Source: Dyadobacter sp. CECT 9275
Lineage (GTDB): Bacteria; Bacteroidota; Bacteroidia; Cytophagales; Spirosomataceae
Assembly: GCF_907164905.1 (NCBI RefSeq)
Contig: NZ_CAJRAF010000004.1
Location: forward strand, 248,001-312,000
Direction of reading: 5' to 3'
Length of the DNA stretch: 64,000 nt
Shown here: one piece after another, positions 1-9,346 of the stretch
How positions within the stretch are numbered: the first letter of the stretch is position 1
How the letters are laid out: each line of letters starts with the position of its first letter
Notes under the pieces: model-generated
The model's input: only the letters and a program-made list of their open reading frames with translations
Databases searched by the model: none
Told to the model about the DNA's origin: nothing
Program-made: the position numbers and the translations under genes

Positions 1-93
1 TAAACAGCGATTCAATTAAAGGTTGCTGCCTCCAAGCCGGTTTCTGAGAAATATAATCTGACAACATTAAAATAATATTTAAAATCTGCCCTG

Positions 94-981
94 ATGCTTA
101 AATCAATGACGGGATATGGCGTATCCACAATTGAAACCGAGTCGCTCAACGTGACGGTCGAGATTAAAACGCTGAACTCCAAATTTCTGGACATTTACTG
201 CCGTGTTCCTCGTAATTATTCCGAACGGGAAATTGAGATCAGAAACCTGCTGACACAATCCCTGGAAAGAGGAAAAGTAGAGCTTAATCTGAGTGTGCAG
301 CCCGTCGGCAAAACGGTAGCTTCCTCTTCCGTAAACCGTTTGCTGGTAAAAGCTTACTTTTCGGACCTTTCGGATACTGCTGCCGACCTGGGCTTTACGC
401 CTGACCAAACCGAGCTGCTTCGCCTGGCTTTGCAATTACCCAATGCCTATAACACTGAAACCGTTGACGACTCTACCAAGGAGCAGGACTGGGAACAAAT
501 CAAGGTAGCAGTGGCGCAAGCCATCCGGAAATGCAATATTTTCAGGGAGCAGGAAGGTAAAATGACCTCCGACAAGTTCATCGAGTATATTGATACCATT
601 GCAAAACTTCTGGAACAGGTAAGAGAACAGGATAAACTACGTATTCCGGCGGTTCGTGAAAGACTTGAAAAACAGGTGCGGGATTTACTGTCGGATGACA
701 ACTTTGATCCCAACCGATTTGAACAGGAACTGATCTACTACATCGAAAAGTTTGATATTTCCGAAGAAAAAATACGCCTTCAGAATCACCTGGACTATTT
801 TCTGGAAACCCTGAACCTGCCGGAAAGTAACGGAAAAAAACTCAATTTCATATCCCAGGAAATAGGACGTGAAATCAATACCATCGGATCCAAAGCGAAT
901 GATTCAACCATACAGCATCTGGTGGTGCAAATGAAGGATGAGCTCGAAAAAATAAAGGAGCAAACGTTGAATATTATCTAA
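94..981 (+). CDS. yicC: YicC/YloC family endoribonuclease
   Basis: 295 aa, normal length for the family. The N-terminus (MLKSMTGYG) matches the family's start signature, which fixes the ATG at 94. The N-terminal YicC domain covers roughly residues 1-155 and the C-terminal DUF1732 domain roughly 210-295, with the conserved run SQEIGREINTIGSKAND near the end. Characterised YicC/YloC proteins are RNA endonucleases linked to small-RNA turnover and stationary-phase survival; that role is family knowledge, not visible here. The gene is followed by a perfect 18-bp hairpin and stands alone. The 93 bases upstream hold no recognisable gene end. Confidence 0.93.
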   Translation: MLKSMTGYGVSTIETESLNVTVEIKTLNSKFLDIYCRVPRNYSEREIEIRNLLTQSLERGKVELNLSVQPVGKTVASSSVNRLLVKAYFSDLSDTAADLGFTPDQTELLRLALQLPNAYNTETVDDSTKEQDWEQIKVAVAQAIRKCNIFREQEGKMTSDKFIEYIDTIAKLLEQVREQDKLRIPAVRERLEKQVRDLLSDDNFDPNRFEQELIYYIEKFDISEEKIRLQNHLDYFLETLNLPESNGKKLNFISQEIGREINTIGSKANDSTIQHLVVQMKDELEKIKEQTLNII

Positions 982-1007
982 TGCGTGGCAAAACATGCTG
1001 AGCGGGT

Positions 1008-1053
1008 GGAACTTTAACCTGTTTTTCAGTTATTGAAAACAGGTTAAAGTTCC
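1008..1053 (+). terminator. 18-bp perfect hairpin after yicC
   Basis: Arms 1008-1025 and 1036-1053 are perfectly complementary with a 10-nt loop. The arms end in a TTTT/AAAA block next to the loop. There is only a weak T-run after the hairpin, so it may be a factor-independent terminator or an mRNA 3'-end stabiliser for yicC. Confidence 0.7.
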
Positions 1054-1132
1054 TTATCTGAATTTACCGTATCCACCCTGAATCACCAGCCCCGCGTCAA
1101 TCACAGTTTACACCAGGCTACTAAGATTTGTT

Positions 1133-1741
1133 ATGACTGACGAGCGACTACCGCTTTCATTTTATCAATCTTTTGATACCACCACACTTGCCAAAAAATT
1201 ACTGGGCTGTGAGCTGGTCCACAATAGTCCCGATGGTATCAGCAGCGGGATTATTGTAGAAACAGAGGCCTATTTACAAGACGACCCTGCCTGCCATGCC
1301 TATAATCGCCGTACTCCTAGGACCGAACCCATGTATGGTGAGCCAGGTACGGCCTATGTATATTTAATTTATGGAATGTACGAATGCATCAATGTGGTCA
1401 GTAACCGGGCCGGAATCGGGGAAGCAGTACTGATCAGGGCGCTGCAACCTTTAAAGGGAGCCGAACTGATGGCAGCACGCCGGGCATTGTTCCAGAAAAA
1501 GTCTCCATCCAAGCCTATTCCATTGAAATACCTGTGCAACGGACCAGGAAAACTTGTCGTAGCAATGGGTATTTCAAGGTATTTGCACAATACCGAGTCT
1601 CTTTGCTCAGACAACCTTTACATTTCATCCCCGGTCATCACCAACCCTGGGATTGAAACATCTGCAAGAATTGGAATTACAAAAGGGGTAGATTTACCAT
1701 ACCGGTACTTTATTAAAGACAACATTTATGTCAGTAAATAG
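1133..1741 (+). CDS. DNA-3-methyladenine glycosylase, AAG/MPG type
   Basis: 202 aa, the full length of the bacterial AAG family. The enzyme flips out alkylated purines such as 3-methyladenine and hypoxanthine and cuts the N-glycosidic bond, starting base excision repair. Visible signatures are IIVETEAYLQDDPACHAY (residues about 40-57), which carries the catalytic glutamate of the ETEAY block, then GTAYVYLIYGMYECINVV, and NGPGKLVVAMGI in the C-terminal half. The start at 1133 gives the usual short lead before the LPLSFY motif. Monocistronic between yicC and a sensor kinase. Confidence 0.93.
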   Translation: MTDERLPLSFYQSFDTTTLAKKLLGCELVHNSPDGISSGIIVETEAYLQDDPACHAYNRRTPRTEPMYGEPGTAYVYLIYGMYECINVVSNRAGIGEAVLIRALQPLKGAELMAARRALFQKKSPSKPIPLKYLCNGPGKLVVAMGISRYLHNTESLCSDNLYISSPVITNPGIETSARIGITKGVDLPYRYFIKDNIYVSK

Positions 1742-1783
1742 CCAGTTTCGTTAGCGCTACCAACCAAACCATTTCTAAAACGT

Positions 1784-1813
1784 TTTGCTTTTCACCCCCA
1801 TTTCCTATCTTTG
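1784..1813 (+). promoter_or_regulatory. Bacteroidota-type promoter for the TPR kinase
   Basis: TTTG at 1784-1787, an 18-nt spacer, and TATCTTTG at 1806-1813 match the Bacteroidota sigma-A pattern (TTTG - about 19 - TAnnTTTG). The motif overlaps a possible TTG start at 1811, which argues that translation begins at the ATG at 1892 instead. Confidence 0.7.
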
Positions 1814-1891
1814 ACCGAACATAACCTTCCTCATAAATCAATATTTCTGATTAATCTTTACCACGGCTGGTATCATAATAAGTATCCTTTG

Positions 1892-3703
1892 ATGAGCAAA
1901 ATAAACAAGACTTATATTATTAAGTTCAGGATTTTGACTGGAATCTTATTATTTATCAACGGCTTGTATCCGAGCCAGGCTCAGGATTTCAAAACTGGTT
2001 TATTTTCTGACAAAGGTACTGCCAGCGCCCAATCCGCTGACTTCCCGCGAGACACCGTCCTGATCAACAAATATAACCAGCTGGCAAAGAAATACCTGTA
2101 CCATGATGCCATGCGTAGCTTTTCCTATGCCCAGAAAGCCTTGGCACTCTGCCAGAAGCACAACTGGGGTAAAGGAAAATTGTACACCTACAATCTCTTG
2201 AGCACCTACTATCTGATTGACGGCAGTTTTGATATCCTCAGAGAACTATCCAACGAAGGCCTGGATCTGTCTTCGAAGCTTTCCATGCCACTCTATAGCG
2301 CCTATGCCGAACGCTTTCTGGCCGAAAGTTACACCGAATACAAAGACTGGCAGAAGGCTGAGCAGCACTATCAGAATGCGTTGAAAACCTTTACGAGATA
2401 TAAGGATGACAGTGCGCGGGCCTTATGCCTGGAAAATATTGCAAATTTTTACCGGGAACAGGGCGACCTGAAACGGGCGGTAGAATATTACGATCTTTCC
2501 TATAAGCTGCATGATCAGCGGAAATCCGACCAGGGCAAAGCGTCCGTCCTTCAATCCAAAGGTTATATGTATGTCAGAAACGGGGTCTATGACCGGGCAG
2601 AAAAACTGATGCTCACAGCCCTGAAATTATATGAAGGACTGGATCACCGGTATGGCATACTGAATGTCTTGAACGACCTTGGCAATATCTATTACTACAC
2701 CGAAGAGTATGACAAATCCATTGAAGCCAGCAAAACAGCGTTAGAACTTGCTCATTTATACCATTGCTCTCAACAGATCAACTGGGCTTTGATATGCCTG
2801 GCAAAGGCCTACAAGCAAAAGGGTGATCTGGTGGCAACGGTAAAATACCTGGAGCAGGTGAATTTCAACCGGAGGCTCATGCACAACGAGCGGATCGAAA
2901 GACAGTTTACGATGTCGCAGTTGATTTTCGAAAACAAACGCATGGATTCCAAGATACAACAGGACATCATAAAAGAACAACGTAGAATTCAACTTTTTCT
3001 GATCGGCTTCATATGCCTGGTTATCGCATTCGCACTTTTCCTTTGGTTCACCAACAAAAGGCTCAGAAGAAAAAACAGGGATATTAAAGAGGCCCTGATA
3101 CAGGGACAAACCATTGAAAGAAAGCGTGTTGCGGCAGAATTACACGATCACTTAGGCGGAACGCTGGCTTCGCTGAACTGGTACCTGTTCGGTATCAACA
3201 AAAAATTGCTGTCCGAGGAAGAGCGGAAATTTTACGAAAGCGTGCATCAGATGGTGGGTAAGGCTTACCGCGAACTGAGAACGCTGTCACACAACCTGAT
3301 GCCCGAAGAGTTAACGGAACACGGCCTGGTGATTACTGTTCAACGCCTTCTTGAAAACCTGAACGAAAACAACACAATCGTTTTTACCTTTGAAACCTCG
3401 GGGCTCGACAGGAGGCTGAGTCCCAGAGTAGAATTTGAAGTATATAGTATCGTGCTGGAACTTACCAACAATATTATCAAACACTCAGCAGCCAGAAAAG
3501 CGCTGATCAGCCTTATTGACAATGAAACAAGTATCAGCCTTACCATTTCAGACGACGGTCAGGGGATAAAAATGAATTCGGGGCAGGGAATCGGGCTCGG
3601 CAACGTCAGGAGCAGGGTGCAAAGTCTGGCTGGTAAGCTTAACATGGAAACAGAAAGCGGCACAACCATCAGGATCGAAATCCCTAAAACATCTGTCTAT
3701 TAA
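1892..3703 (+). CDS. TPR-containing sensor histidine kinase (HisKA_3/NarX-like)
   Basis: 603 aa from ATG 1892. That start gives a clean signal peptide (hydrophobic core then SQA at about residue 30), and a promoter lies just upstream. Order: signal peptide, a long TPR region (about 50-340) that would be periplasmic, one transmembrane helix (about 367-387), a HisKA_3 dimerisation domain with phosphoacceptor His418 in ELHDHLGG, then a HATPase_c domain with the N-box NNIIKHS, DDGQGI and GIGLGNVRSRV. This is the Bacteroidota pattern of TPR-sensing kinases that normally pair with a LuxR/NarL response regulator. No such regulator is adjacent, so the partner is probably encoded elsewhere. Signal unknown. 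Confidence 0.9.
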   Translation: MSKINKTYIIKFRILTGILLFINGLYPSQAQDFKTGLFSDKGTASAQSADFPRDTVLINKYNQLAKKYLYHDAMRSFSYAQKALALCQKHNWGKGKLYTYNLLSTYYLIDGSFDILRELSNEGLDLSSKLSMPLYSAYAERFLAESYTEYKDWQKAEQHYQNALKTFTRYKDDSARALCLENIANFYREQGDLKRAVEYYDLSYKLHDQRKSDQGKASVLQSKGYMYVRNGVYDRAEKLMLTALKLYEGLDHRYGILNVLNDLGNIYYYTEEYDKSIEASKTALELAHLYHCSQQINWALICLAKAYKQKGDLVATVKYLEQVNFNRRLMHNERIERQFTMSQLIFENKRMDSKIQQDIIKEQRRIQLFLIGFICLVIAFALFLWFTNKRLRRKNRDIKEALIQGQTIERKRVAAELHDHLGGTLASLNWYLFGINKKLLSEEERKFYESVHQMVGKAYRELRTLSHNLMPEELTEHGLVITVQRLLENLNENNTIVFTFETSGLDRRLSPRVEFEVYSIVLELTNNIIKHSAARKALISLIDNETSISLTISDDGQGIKMNSGQGIGLGNVRSRVQSLAGKLNMETESGTTIRIEIPKTSVY

Positions 3704-3810
3704 TACCTTGAATACATGCGTTATACGTGGTTTTTTCTCGTTAACCTGAAAGTTAATCAAACTATTCCCGGCAAAGTGCGGTTAACTTTATCTCGACAAT
3801 CAGGCGATCT

Positions 3811-4995
3811 ATGAATACCCCCGGACATCAGCAGCAGCTTGTTACCACTTTTCAAAACTGCCTTGCCTCAGGTACTTTTGTCTCACTTACCTTGGGCAAC
3901 TACAAGGGCCAGGAAGAAACCCTTAAAAATATCTATCTCAAACGGGTACGGATTAAGAACCAGGACAAACTGAGCCTTACGTACCGGTACAAAACGCGGG
4001 ATATCGTCAAAAACTACGCGCTCACTGAAGGGCCCGGTCTCATTGATCAATATTTGGAATCAGGCTTTTACAACGCTTCCCTGTTCACAACCGAAGCGGA
4101 TTTCTTCCTGGATATACTACCCAACCGGAAAACCAGGTTCCAGAAAAAAGAGCCTTCGAAGAAAGAAATTCCTGCGTTGCACCACGATCATATCAAACAA
4201 AGGCTGATCACGACGAACAGCAAATCCTATCTGACCGACTTGCGCATCACTGATGCGGACGGAAAAGTATTTAAAAATGCCCAGGACAAATATCGTCAGA
4301 TCAATCACTATATCGAATTACTTAGCTCGCTGATCCGGGAACTACCGGCCTGGGATAAAATAAAGGTGGTGGACATGGGTTCGGGGAAAGGATACCTCAC
4401 ATTCGCTCTCTATGATTACCTCAAAAATATTCTAAGGCAGGACGCAGAAGTAACCGGTGTGGAGTTTCGGGAGGACCTGGTGGTACTTTGTAATGAAATT
4501 GCTTTGAATGCCGGATTTGAAAGCCTGCATTTTACCCAGGGGACCATTGAGGCGTATGACGCCGCAGATACGAATATTCTCATCGCATTGCATGCCTGTG
4601 ACACCGCAACCGATGACGCCATTGCCAAAGGTATCACCGCGGATGCCGAGCTGATTGTGGTGGCCCCCTGCTGCCATAAACAGATCAGACGTGAAATGGA
4701 AAAACATAAAACTAACAATGATGTGGATTTCCTCACCCGGCACGGTGTTTTTATGGAACGGCAGGCAGAGATGGTAACCGACGGTATCCGGGCCATGATA
4801 CTTGAATATTTTGGTTACAAAACCAAAGTTTTTGAATTCATTTCCGACGCCCATACGCCTAAAAATGTGATGATTGCGGGAGTAAGGCAACGAAACAATG
4901 AAAATAACAACACACCTATCCTGGAACGGATAAAAGCTGCCAAAAACTATTTTGGAATCGAATATCATCATTTGGAGAAAATTCTGCGTATCTAA
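3811..4995 (+). CDS. Class I SAM-dependent methyltransferase (METTL25/RRNAD1-like domain)
   Basis: 394 aa. The N-terminal ~175 residues are an uncharacterised region. The Rossmann methyltransferase domain follows, with motif I VVDMGSGKGYLTFALYDYL around Asp188, then VTGVEF as the acidic loop, IALHACDTATDDAI and VVAPCCHKQIRREM. The HACD and PCCHKQ motifs are the hallmark of the methyltransferase group that includes eukaryotic METTL25/RRNAD1. Substrate unknown; RNA or protein are both possible. The ATG at 3811 is the first in frame and sits 16 nt after a TAACTTTA box, a one-mismatch match to the Bacteroidota -7 element. Monocistronic. Confidence 0.85.
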   Translation: MNTPGHQQQLVTTFQNCLASGTFVSLTLGNYKGQEETLKNIYLKRVRIKNQDKLSLTYRYKTRDIVKNYALTEGPGLIDQYLESGFYNASLFTTEADFFLDILPNRKTRFQKKEPSKKEIPALHHDHIKQRLITTNSKSYLTDLRITDADGKVFKNAQDKYRQINHYIELLSSLIRELPAWDKIKVVDMGSGKGYLTFALYDYLKNILRQDAEVTGVEFREDLVVLCNEIALNAGFESLHFTQGTIEAYDAADTNILIALHACDTATDDAIAKGITADAELIVVAPCCHKQIRREMEKHKTNNDVDFLTRHGVFMERQAEMVTDGIRAMILEYFGYKTKVFEFISDAHTPKNVMIAGVRQRNNENNNTPILERIKAAKNYFGIEYHHLEKILRI

Positions 4996-5035
4996 GGTTT
5001 TCGGTAATATATCGGTCAAATCCGGTTGAGCCAAC

Positions 5036-5043
5036 TATCTTTG
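5036..5043 (+). promoter_or_regulatory. -7 element TATCTTTG upstream of MMPL exporter
   Basis: Exact TAnnTTTG match 29 nt before the ATG at 5072. No good -33 TTTG at the expected spacing, so the assignment rests on the -7 box and its position. Confidence 0.5.
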
Positions 5044-5071
5044 TAGCTTTTGCGAACATTAAAATCAGCTT

Positions 5072-7393
5072 ATGTGGAATAGAATAGCAGCTCATATAAT
5101 CCGTTACAGGCTTATGTGGGTGGCATTAGTTTTGGTATCTACGATCTTCATGGCCTATGAAGCCAGCAAAATTGAACTCTCCTATCAGTTTGCGAGAATA
5201 CTGCCCTCCTCCGATCCGGTCGAAAAAGAATATCAGGATTTCCGGAAATTATTCGGTGAAGATGGCAGTGTGATGGTGATTGGATGGCAGGATCCTCAGA
5301 TTTTTGAATTGAACCAATTCAGAGACTGGTGCAAACTTACCCAAAGAATCAAAGACACCCACGGTATCAAAAATGTACTCTCCATTGCCAACCTGCAGAA
5401 GGTGGTTAAAAATGACAGTCTCAAGAGCTTCCAGTTTGAACCCGCACTTAAAAAAATACCCGAAACCCAGGCAGAAGTTGATAGTGCAAAAAAAGAAATT
5501 TACAATCTGCCCTTTTACGAAGGACTGGTTATCAACCCGGAAACCAATGCCACTCTGCTGGTCATTACCTTCAATGACAAAGATCTTAACTCCAAAAGAA
5601 GACTTACGATCGTAGATGATATTGAGACCATGTCCGAGGAGTTTGCTGTCAAATACAATGTAGACCTCCACTATTCCGGTATGCCGTACATCAGAACGGT
5701 GAACATGAAAAAGATATCAGGCGAAATGGAGTTGTTTATGGGCCTGGCCGTTTTCGTAACATTGGTGATTCTCTGGGCATTTTTCAGGTCGTTCCGGTTA
5801 ACGCTTCTTTCCATTACCGTGGTACTGATTGGCGTTATATTCTCCGTGGGGCTGCTTCATTTGTTTGGTTATAAAATAACAGCACTGACCGGCCTCATTC
5901 CTCCGTTATTGATCGTAATCGGGGTCCCCAACTGTGTTTTCCTGATCAACAAGTACCAGGCCGAACTAGTATCAGGCCGTTCCAAAGACGAAGCAATACT
6001 GGAAATGGTCAAAAAGATTGGCCTGTCCACCTTCCTGGCCAACATGACAACAGCCATTGGCTTTGGCGTCTTTTATTTTACAAACAGCAGTCTCCTGGTC
6101 GAATTTGGTGTGGTTGCTGCAATCAGCGTAATGGTTACTTACGCACTCTGTCTGATACTCCTTCCTATCACGCTGCATTACATGAGTGTGCCCAAACCCC
6201 GGCACCTGAAACATCTGGATGGAAAATGGGCATCAGGATTTCTGAAAAAGGTAAATTATCTGGTACATCACAAACGGAAGGAGATTTACCTGGCCATGGT
6301 CGTGCTGATCATTATTTCGGCCGTAGGAATGACAAAAATCAAAGCCATAGGTTATGTAGTGGACGATCTTCCTAAAAAGGACGTAGTATATACTGATCTG
6401 CGTTTCTTTGAAAAAAACTTTCACGGTGTGCTGCCCTTTGAGGTAATGATTGATACCAAAAAACCTAATGGCATTTTTGGAGATCAGGCGCAGGCATTGT
6501 ACAAAATAAAGGCCCTGCAAACCGAAATGGCCAAATTTCCGGAGTTTTCAAAACCTATTTCCATTGTGGAAGCTTCCAGGTTTTTGTATCAGTCATATCG
6601 CGGTGGCGATCGTAAATATTATGCCTTACCCGGCGTTCTCGAGTTGTCAAAACTTACTGGCTACATTCAGGATAAGGATGGAGCTTCCAGCCAGCTTAAT
6701 TCGTTTTTAAGTAAAGATAAGGGTATCACCCGTGTAAGTTTCCAGATGGCGGATGTGGGCTCTGAGAAAATCAAAGAACTGATGTTGAAAATCAGGCCGA
6801 AGGTTGATTCTATTTTCAGTCCTGAACAGTACAAAGTAAGCCTGACGGGCCATAGCCTGGTATTCCTGAAGAGTAATGATTATCTGCTCAGTAACCTTTA
6901 CGAAAGTTTGCTGATTGCCATTCTTCTCATTGCCATTGTAGGGATGGTCCTTTTCCGCTCCATACCCATTATACTTTTATCCAAACTTCCCTGCCTCATT
7001 CCCTTGGCGCTTACAGCCGGAATCATGGGTTATTTTGGAATTTATTTCAAACCAACGACCATCCTGATTTTCAGTATCACATTCGGAATAGCATCGGACG
7101 GCACCGTTTATTTCCTCACGCGCTACCGTCAGGAAATTTATGAAAAAGGACTTACGCCTTCCCAGGCGGTGACCGAGTCTATTTTCGGAACCGGCCTGAG
7201 TATGATTTACACTGCCGTCATATTGTTTTGCGGATTTATAATTTTCGCTGCATCCAGTTTTGGCGGAACCGCCGCTATGGGAGTAATGGTATCCATTACG
7301 CTGCTGGTAGCTATGTGTACCAATCTGATCCTGCTGCCCGCCTTGTTATTATCCATTGCCAAACGGCAGGGCAAGAATGTAAAGCCATCCTGA
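5072..7393 (+). CDS. RND superfamily (MMPL-type) exporter
   Basis: 773 aa inner-membrane protein with the internal duplication of RND/MMPL proteins. Helix TM1 is at about 14-31 and is followed by a periplasmic loop to about 210, then a five-helix block (about 218-372). The second half repeats this: TM at about 404-424, loop to about 635, five helices to about 765. Hydrophilic loops carry LNQFRDWCK and similar porter-domain features. It resembles the bacterial 'predicted exporters of the RND superfamily' that move lipids or other hydrophobic compounds; no adaptor or outer-membrane factor is adjacent. Ends at a long bidirectional hairpin shared with the convergent Anbu gene. Confidence 0.88.
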   Translation: MWNRIAAHIIRYRLMWVALVLVSTIFMAYEASKIELSYQFARILPSSDPVEKEYQDFRKLFGEDGSVMVIGWQDPQIFELNQFRDWCKLTQRIKDTHGIKNVLSIANLQKVVKNDSLKSFQFEPALKKIPETQAEVDSAKKEIYNLPFYEGLVINPETNATLLVITFNDKDLNSKRRLTIVDDIETMSEEFAVKYNVDLHYSGMPYIRTVNMKKISGEMELFMGLAVFVTLVILWAFFRSFRLTLLSITVVLIGVIFSVGLLHLFGYKITALTGLIPPLLIVIGVPNCVFLINKYQAELVSGRSKDEAILEMVKKIGLSTFLANMTTAIGFGVFYFTNSSLLVEFGVVAAISVMVTYALCLILLPITLHYMSVPKPRHLKHLDGKWASGFLKKVNYLVHHKRKEIYLAMVVLIIISAVGMTKIKAIGYVVDDLPKKDVVYTDLRFFEKNFHGVLPFEVMIDTKKPNGIFGDQAQALYKIKALQTEMAKFPEFSKPISIVEASRFLYQSYRGGDRKYYALPGVLELSKLTGYIQDKDGASSQLNSFLSKDKGITRVSFQMADVGSEKIKELMLKIRPKVDSIFSPEQYKVSLTGHSLVFLKSNDYLLSNLYESLLIAILLIAIVGMVLFRSIPIILLSKLPCLIPLALTAGIMGYFGIYFKPTTILIFSITFGIASDGTVYFLTRYRQEIYEKGLTPSQAVTESIFGTGLSMIYTAVILFCGFIIFAASSFGGTAAMGVMVSITLLVAMCTNLILLPALLLSIAKRQGKNVKPS

Positions 7394-7410
7394 CAATTGG
7401 ACTGACGATA

Positions 7411-7458
7411 TAAAATTAAAAGTCCTGCCGGCGTGTGCCGACAGGACTTTTAATTTTA
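7411..7458. terminator. Bidirectional intrinsic terminator between convergent genes
   Basis: 17-bp arms 7411-7427 and 7442-7458 are perfectly complementary and extend further with GCCGGC-type pairs; the outer part is A/T-rich, giving a U-tract on both strands. It serves the exporter on the + strand and overlaps the stop codon of the Anbu gene on the - strand. Confidence 0.85.
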
Positions 7459-8199
7459 TCCGGGTAACCCGTCCAGACCCGGTATTTTATCAAACGATTG
7501 ATCCATCCAGTCTTCGGGGATATCATCCAGCGCCTGTTTTAACTTATCTGCCCAAATCTCGGCCACTCTCTGCAGGTCCTTTTGCTCATACCGGTGTTCC
7601 ACTACGGAAAAACTGTCTTTCTTGTATAAGATTACGTCGATAGGAAAATCAACGTCATTATTGCTGACACGTGTGGAATCAAATGACAGAAAACCTGCTT
7701 TCAATGCCTGTTTCATTGTCGAATTTTCGTTCAAAACCCTGTTGAGAATCGCCTTGCCCTGTCCTGAATTTCCGATAATCACATAAGGCGATCCCTGATC
7801 CAGCTCCACCCAGTTACCTTCGGAATACAACAAAAAAAGTTTGTGCTCGGCATCGTCTTTAAGCTGACCTCCTACAATCGCATTAAGGTTAAATTTGAAA
7901 CCTGCACGTTCCAGCGCGGCCTTATCTTCCTCCGCCACCCTCTTAATCTGTTCGCCGAAAGCATTTACGGCCTTATAAAGCTTGTTGTACACTACTCCTT
8001 CTTCAATCAGTTCTTCAAAGTAATGAACTGCTTTGTCACGAACGGACCTGAGGCCGCTGGTCATCATAAAAAGAGAATAATTTCCCTTCTGTGCTACATA
8101 CACTTTCTTTTTAACAGTAGTATTTGTTCCGGCCGTAATCCTTGTATCCGCAATGGCTACCAGGCCTTCTTTCACTTTAACTCCCAAGCAATATGTCAT
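7456..8199 (-). CDS. Anbu-type proteasome-like Ntn peptidase
   Basis: 247 aa. The protein starts MTYCLGVKVKEGLVAIADTR, the Anbu (ancestral beta subunit) signature, with Thr2 as the predicted N-terminal nucleophile exposed after Met removal and no propeptide. VGGQLKDDAEHKLFLLYSEGN and GQGKAILNRVL are also in the places expected for proteasome-fold proteins. Anbu forms a helical or ring assembly in other bacteria; a robust protease activity has been hard to show. In many genomes it sits with transglutaminase, alpha-E and ATP-grasp genes; none is nearby here. A TATTTTTG promoter element lies upstream. Confidence 0.88.
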   Translation of the reverse strand: MTYCLGVKVKEGLVAIADTRITAGTNTTVKKKVYVAQKGNYSLFMMTSGLRSVRDKAVHYFEELIEEGVVYNKLYKAVNAFGEQIKRVAEEDKAALERAGFKFNLNAIVGGQLKDDAEHKLFLLYSEGNWVELDQGSPYVIIGNSGQGKAILNRVLNENSTMKQALKAGFLSFDSTRVSNNDVDFPIDVILYKKDSFSVVEHRYEQKDLQRVAEIWADKLKQALDDIPEDWMDQSFDKIPGLDGLPG

Positions 8200-8563
8200 A
8201 ATGTTTATTCATCCGTTTTGGCAAAAGCGAGAGGCTCTGCCAACTTGATTTTAGTTATTTATACCCCAAAAATACCAAATTGATAATCCATCAGGGCATT
8301 TCCGGGCTGATATGGGCGGTATTATTTACAAAAAAACGCAACGAATCCCCCCAAACACCTCTCATTCAGATACATAACTTCGCCCATTAAATTAATAATT
8401 TCATCATACAGCCGACGCTGATGCTGTCCGAAACATACCCAGTATTGCCCCCTTCCGGGATAAGAGAAGGTCAGGAACAGGGAGTTTTGCTCTAAAATGA
8501 TCTAAAGCCACTGTGAATCCTGTATATACGGAAAAACACGCAATCAAAAAAAGTTTGTCTGTC
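8200..8563. promoter_or_regulatory. Divergent intergenic region with Anbu -7 box
   Basis: Contains TATTTTTG on the - strand (plus-strand positions 8267-8274), an exact TAnnTTTG match about 70 nt before the Anbu start. On the + strand a TAACTTCG sequence near 8367 is a one-mismatch match that could serve the lipoprotein gene. No gene is evident in these 364 bases. Confidence 0.45.
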
Positions 8564-9277
8564 ATGAAATTACATTCATTGATGCTGCTCACCTGGGTAT
8601 TACTCACCGGCTGTAAAGCAAAAGATATTTCAGCCGTTGAGAAGGAGCAGCCTGCGGAACAACCTGAGGAACAAACAACACAAACCATGAGTTATCTGGC
8701 CCTGGGCGATTCCTATACTATAGGACAAAGTGTTTCGGCCAGCGAAAGATGGCCCGTTTTATTGGCGGAAGCTTTAAACCAAACCGGTAAAAAAATCAAG
8801 ATTCCGGATATCATTGCCACCACCGGCTGGACAACCGCCGATCTGCTGAATGCTCTGACTTCCAGTAATCCCCGCACTGATTATAATATGGTTTCTTTAC
8901 TGATTGGGGTCAATAACCAGTACCAGGGCAGAACACAGGAAGAATTCCGGATGCAATTCCGGCAGCTGCTTACCAAATGCATAACCTATGCCGGTGGAGA
9001 TAACAAAAAGGTTTTTGTAGTGTCCATTCCTGACTGGGGCGTAACACCCTACGGCTCCGGACATCGGGATCAGATCGCCTTGGAAGTAGATCTATTCAAT
9101 CAAATAGCGAAGGAAGAATCAGAAAAAGCGAAAGTACTGTTTATTGACATTACACCCCTTTCCCGCACCGCACTTAATGACCCCAGCCTGATTGCCCCAG
9201 ACGGGCTGCATTTTTCGGGCACAATGTACAAACAGTGGGTTGATATAATCCTGCCAAAAGTGAAGACCATGATATAA
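8564..9277 (+). CDS. SGNH/GDSL-family hydrolase lipoprotein
   Basis: 237 aa from ATG 8564; the longer GTG reading at 8513 would bury the signal sequence. A lipobox LLTGC puts the mature protein on a membrane as a lipoprotein. The SGNH blocks are visible: LALGDSYTIGQ with catalytic Ser50, GVNNQYQ for block III, and DGLHFS with Asp213 and His216 as the rest of the triad. Family members are esterases acting on acyl or acetyl esters, including cell-wall and glycan acetyl groups; the actual substrate cannot be read off. Single gene, ending at an imperfect hairpin. Confidence 0.9.
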   Translation: MKLHSLMLLTWVLLTGCKAKDISAVEKEQPAEQPEEQTTQTMSYLALGDSYTIGQSVSASERWPVLLAEALNQTGKKIKIPDIIATTGWTTADLLNALTSSNPRTDYNMVSLLIGVNNQYQGRTQEEFRMQFRQLLTKCITYAGGDNKKVFVVSIPDWGVTPYGSGHRDQIALEVDLFNQIAKEESEKAKVLFIDITPLSRTALNDPSLIAPDGLHFSGTMYKQWVDIILPKVKTMI

Positions 9278-9283
9278 AACTAA

Positions 9284-9315
9284 AAACCTCCGTCTGCTTT
9301 ATCAAACGAAGGTTT
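9284..9315. terminator. Imperfect hairpin between convergent genes
   Basis: Arms 9284-9293 and 9306-9315 pair with one mismatch (AAACCT/AGGTTT plus CGT/ACG) around a 12-nt loop. It lies between the GDSL gene and the convergent ferredoxin gene; an A-rich left flank and T-rich right arm would suit either direction. Confidence 0.5.
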
Positions 9316-9346
9316 ATGCATTATATACCATTATCTAAATCTCTAT

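Noticed and set aside
1811..1891. N-terminal extension of the TPR kinase from TTG 1811
   Set aside because: The TTG lies inside a consensus -7 promoter box, and the ATG at 1892 starts a proper signal peptide.
4432..5034. 200-residue minus-strand frame
   Set aside because: It is antisense to the methyltransferase catalytic domain, which has clear motifs.
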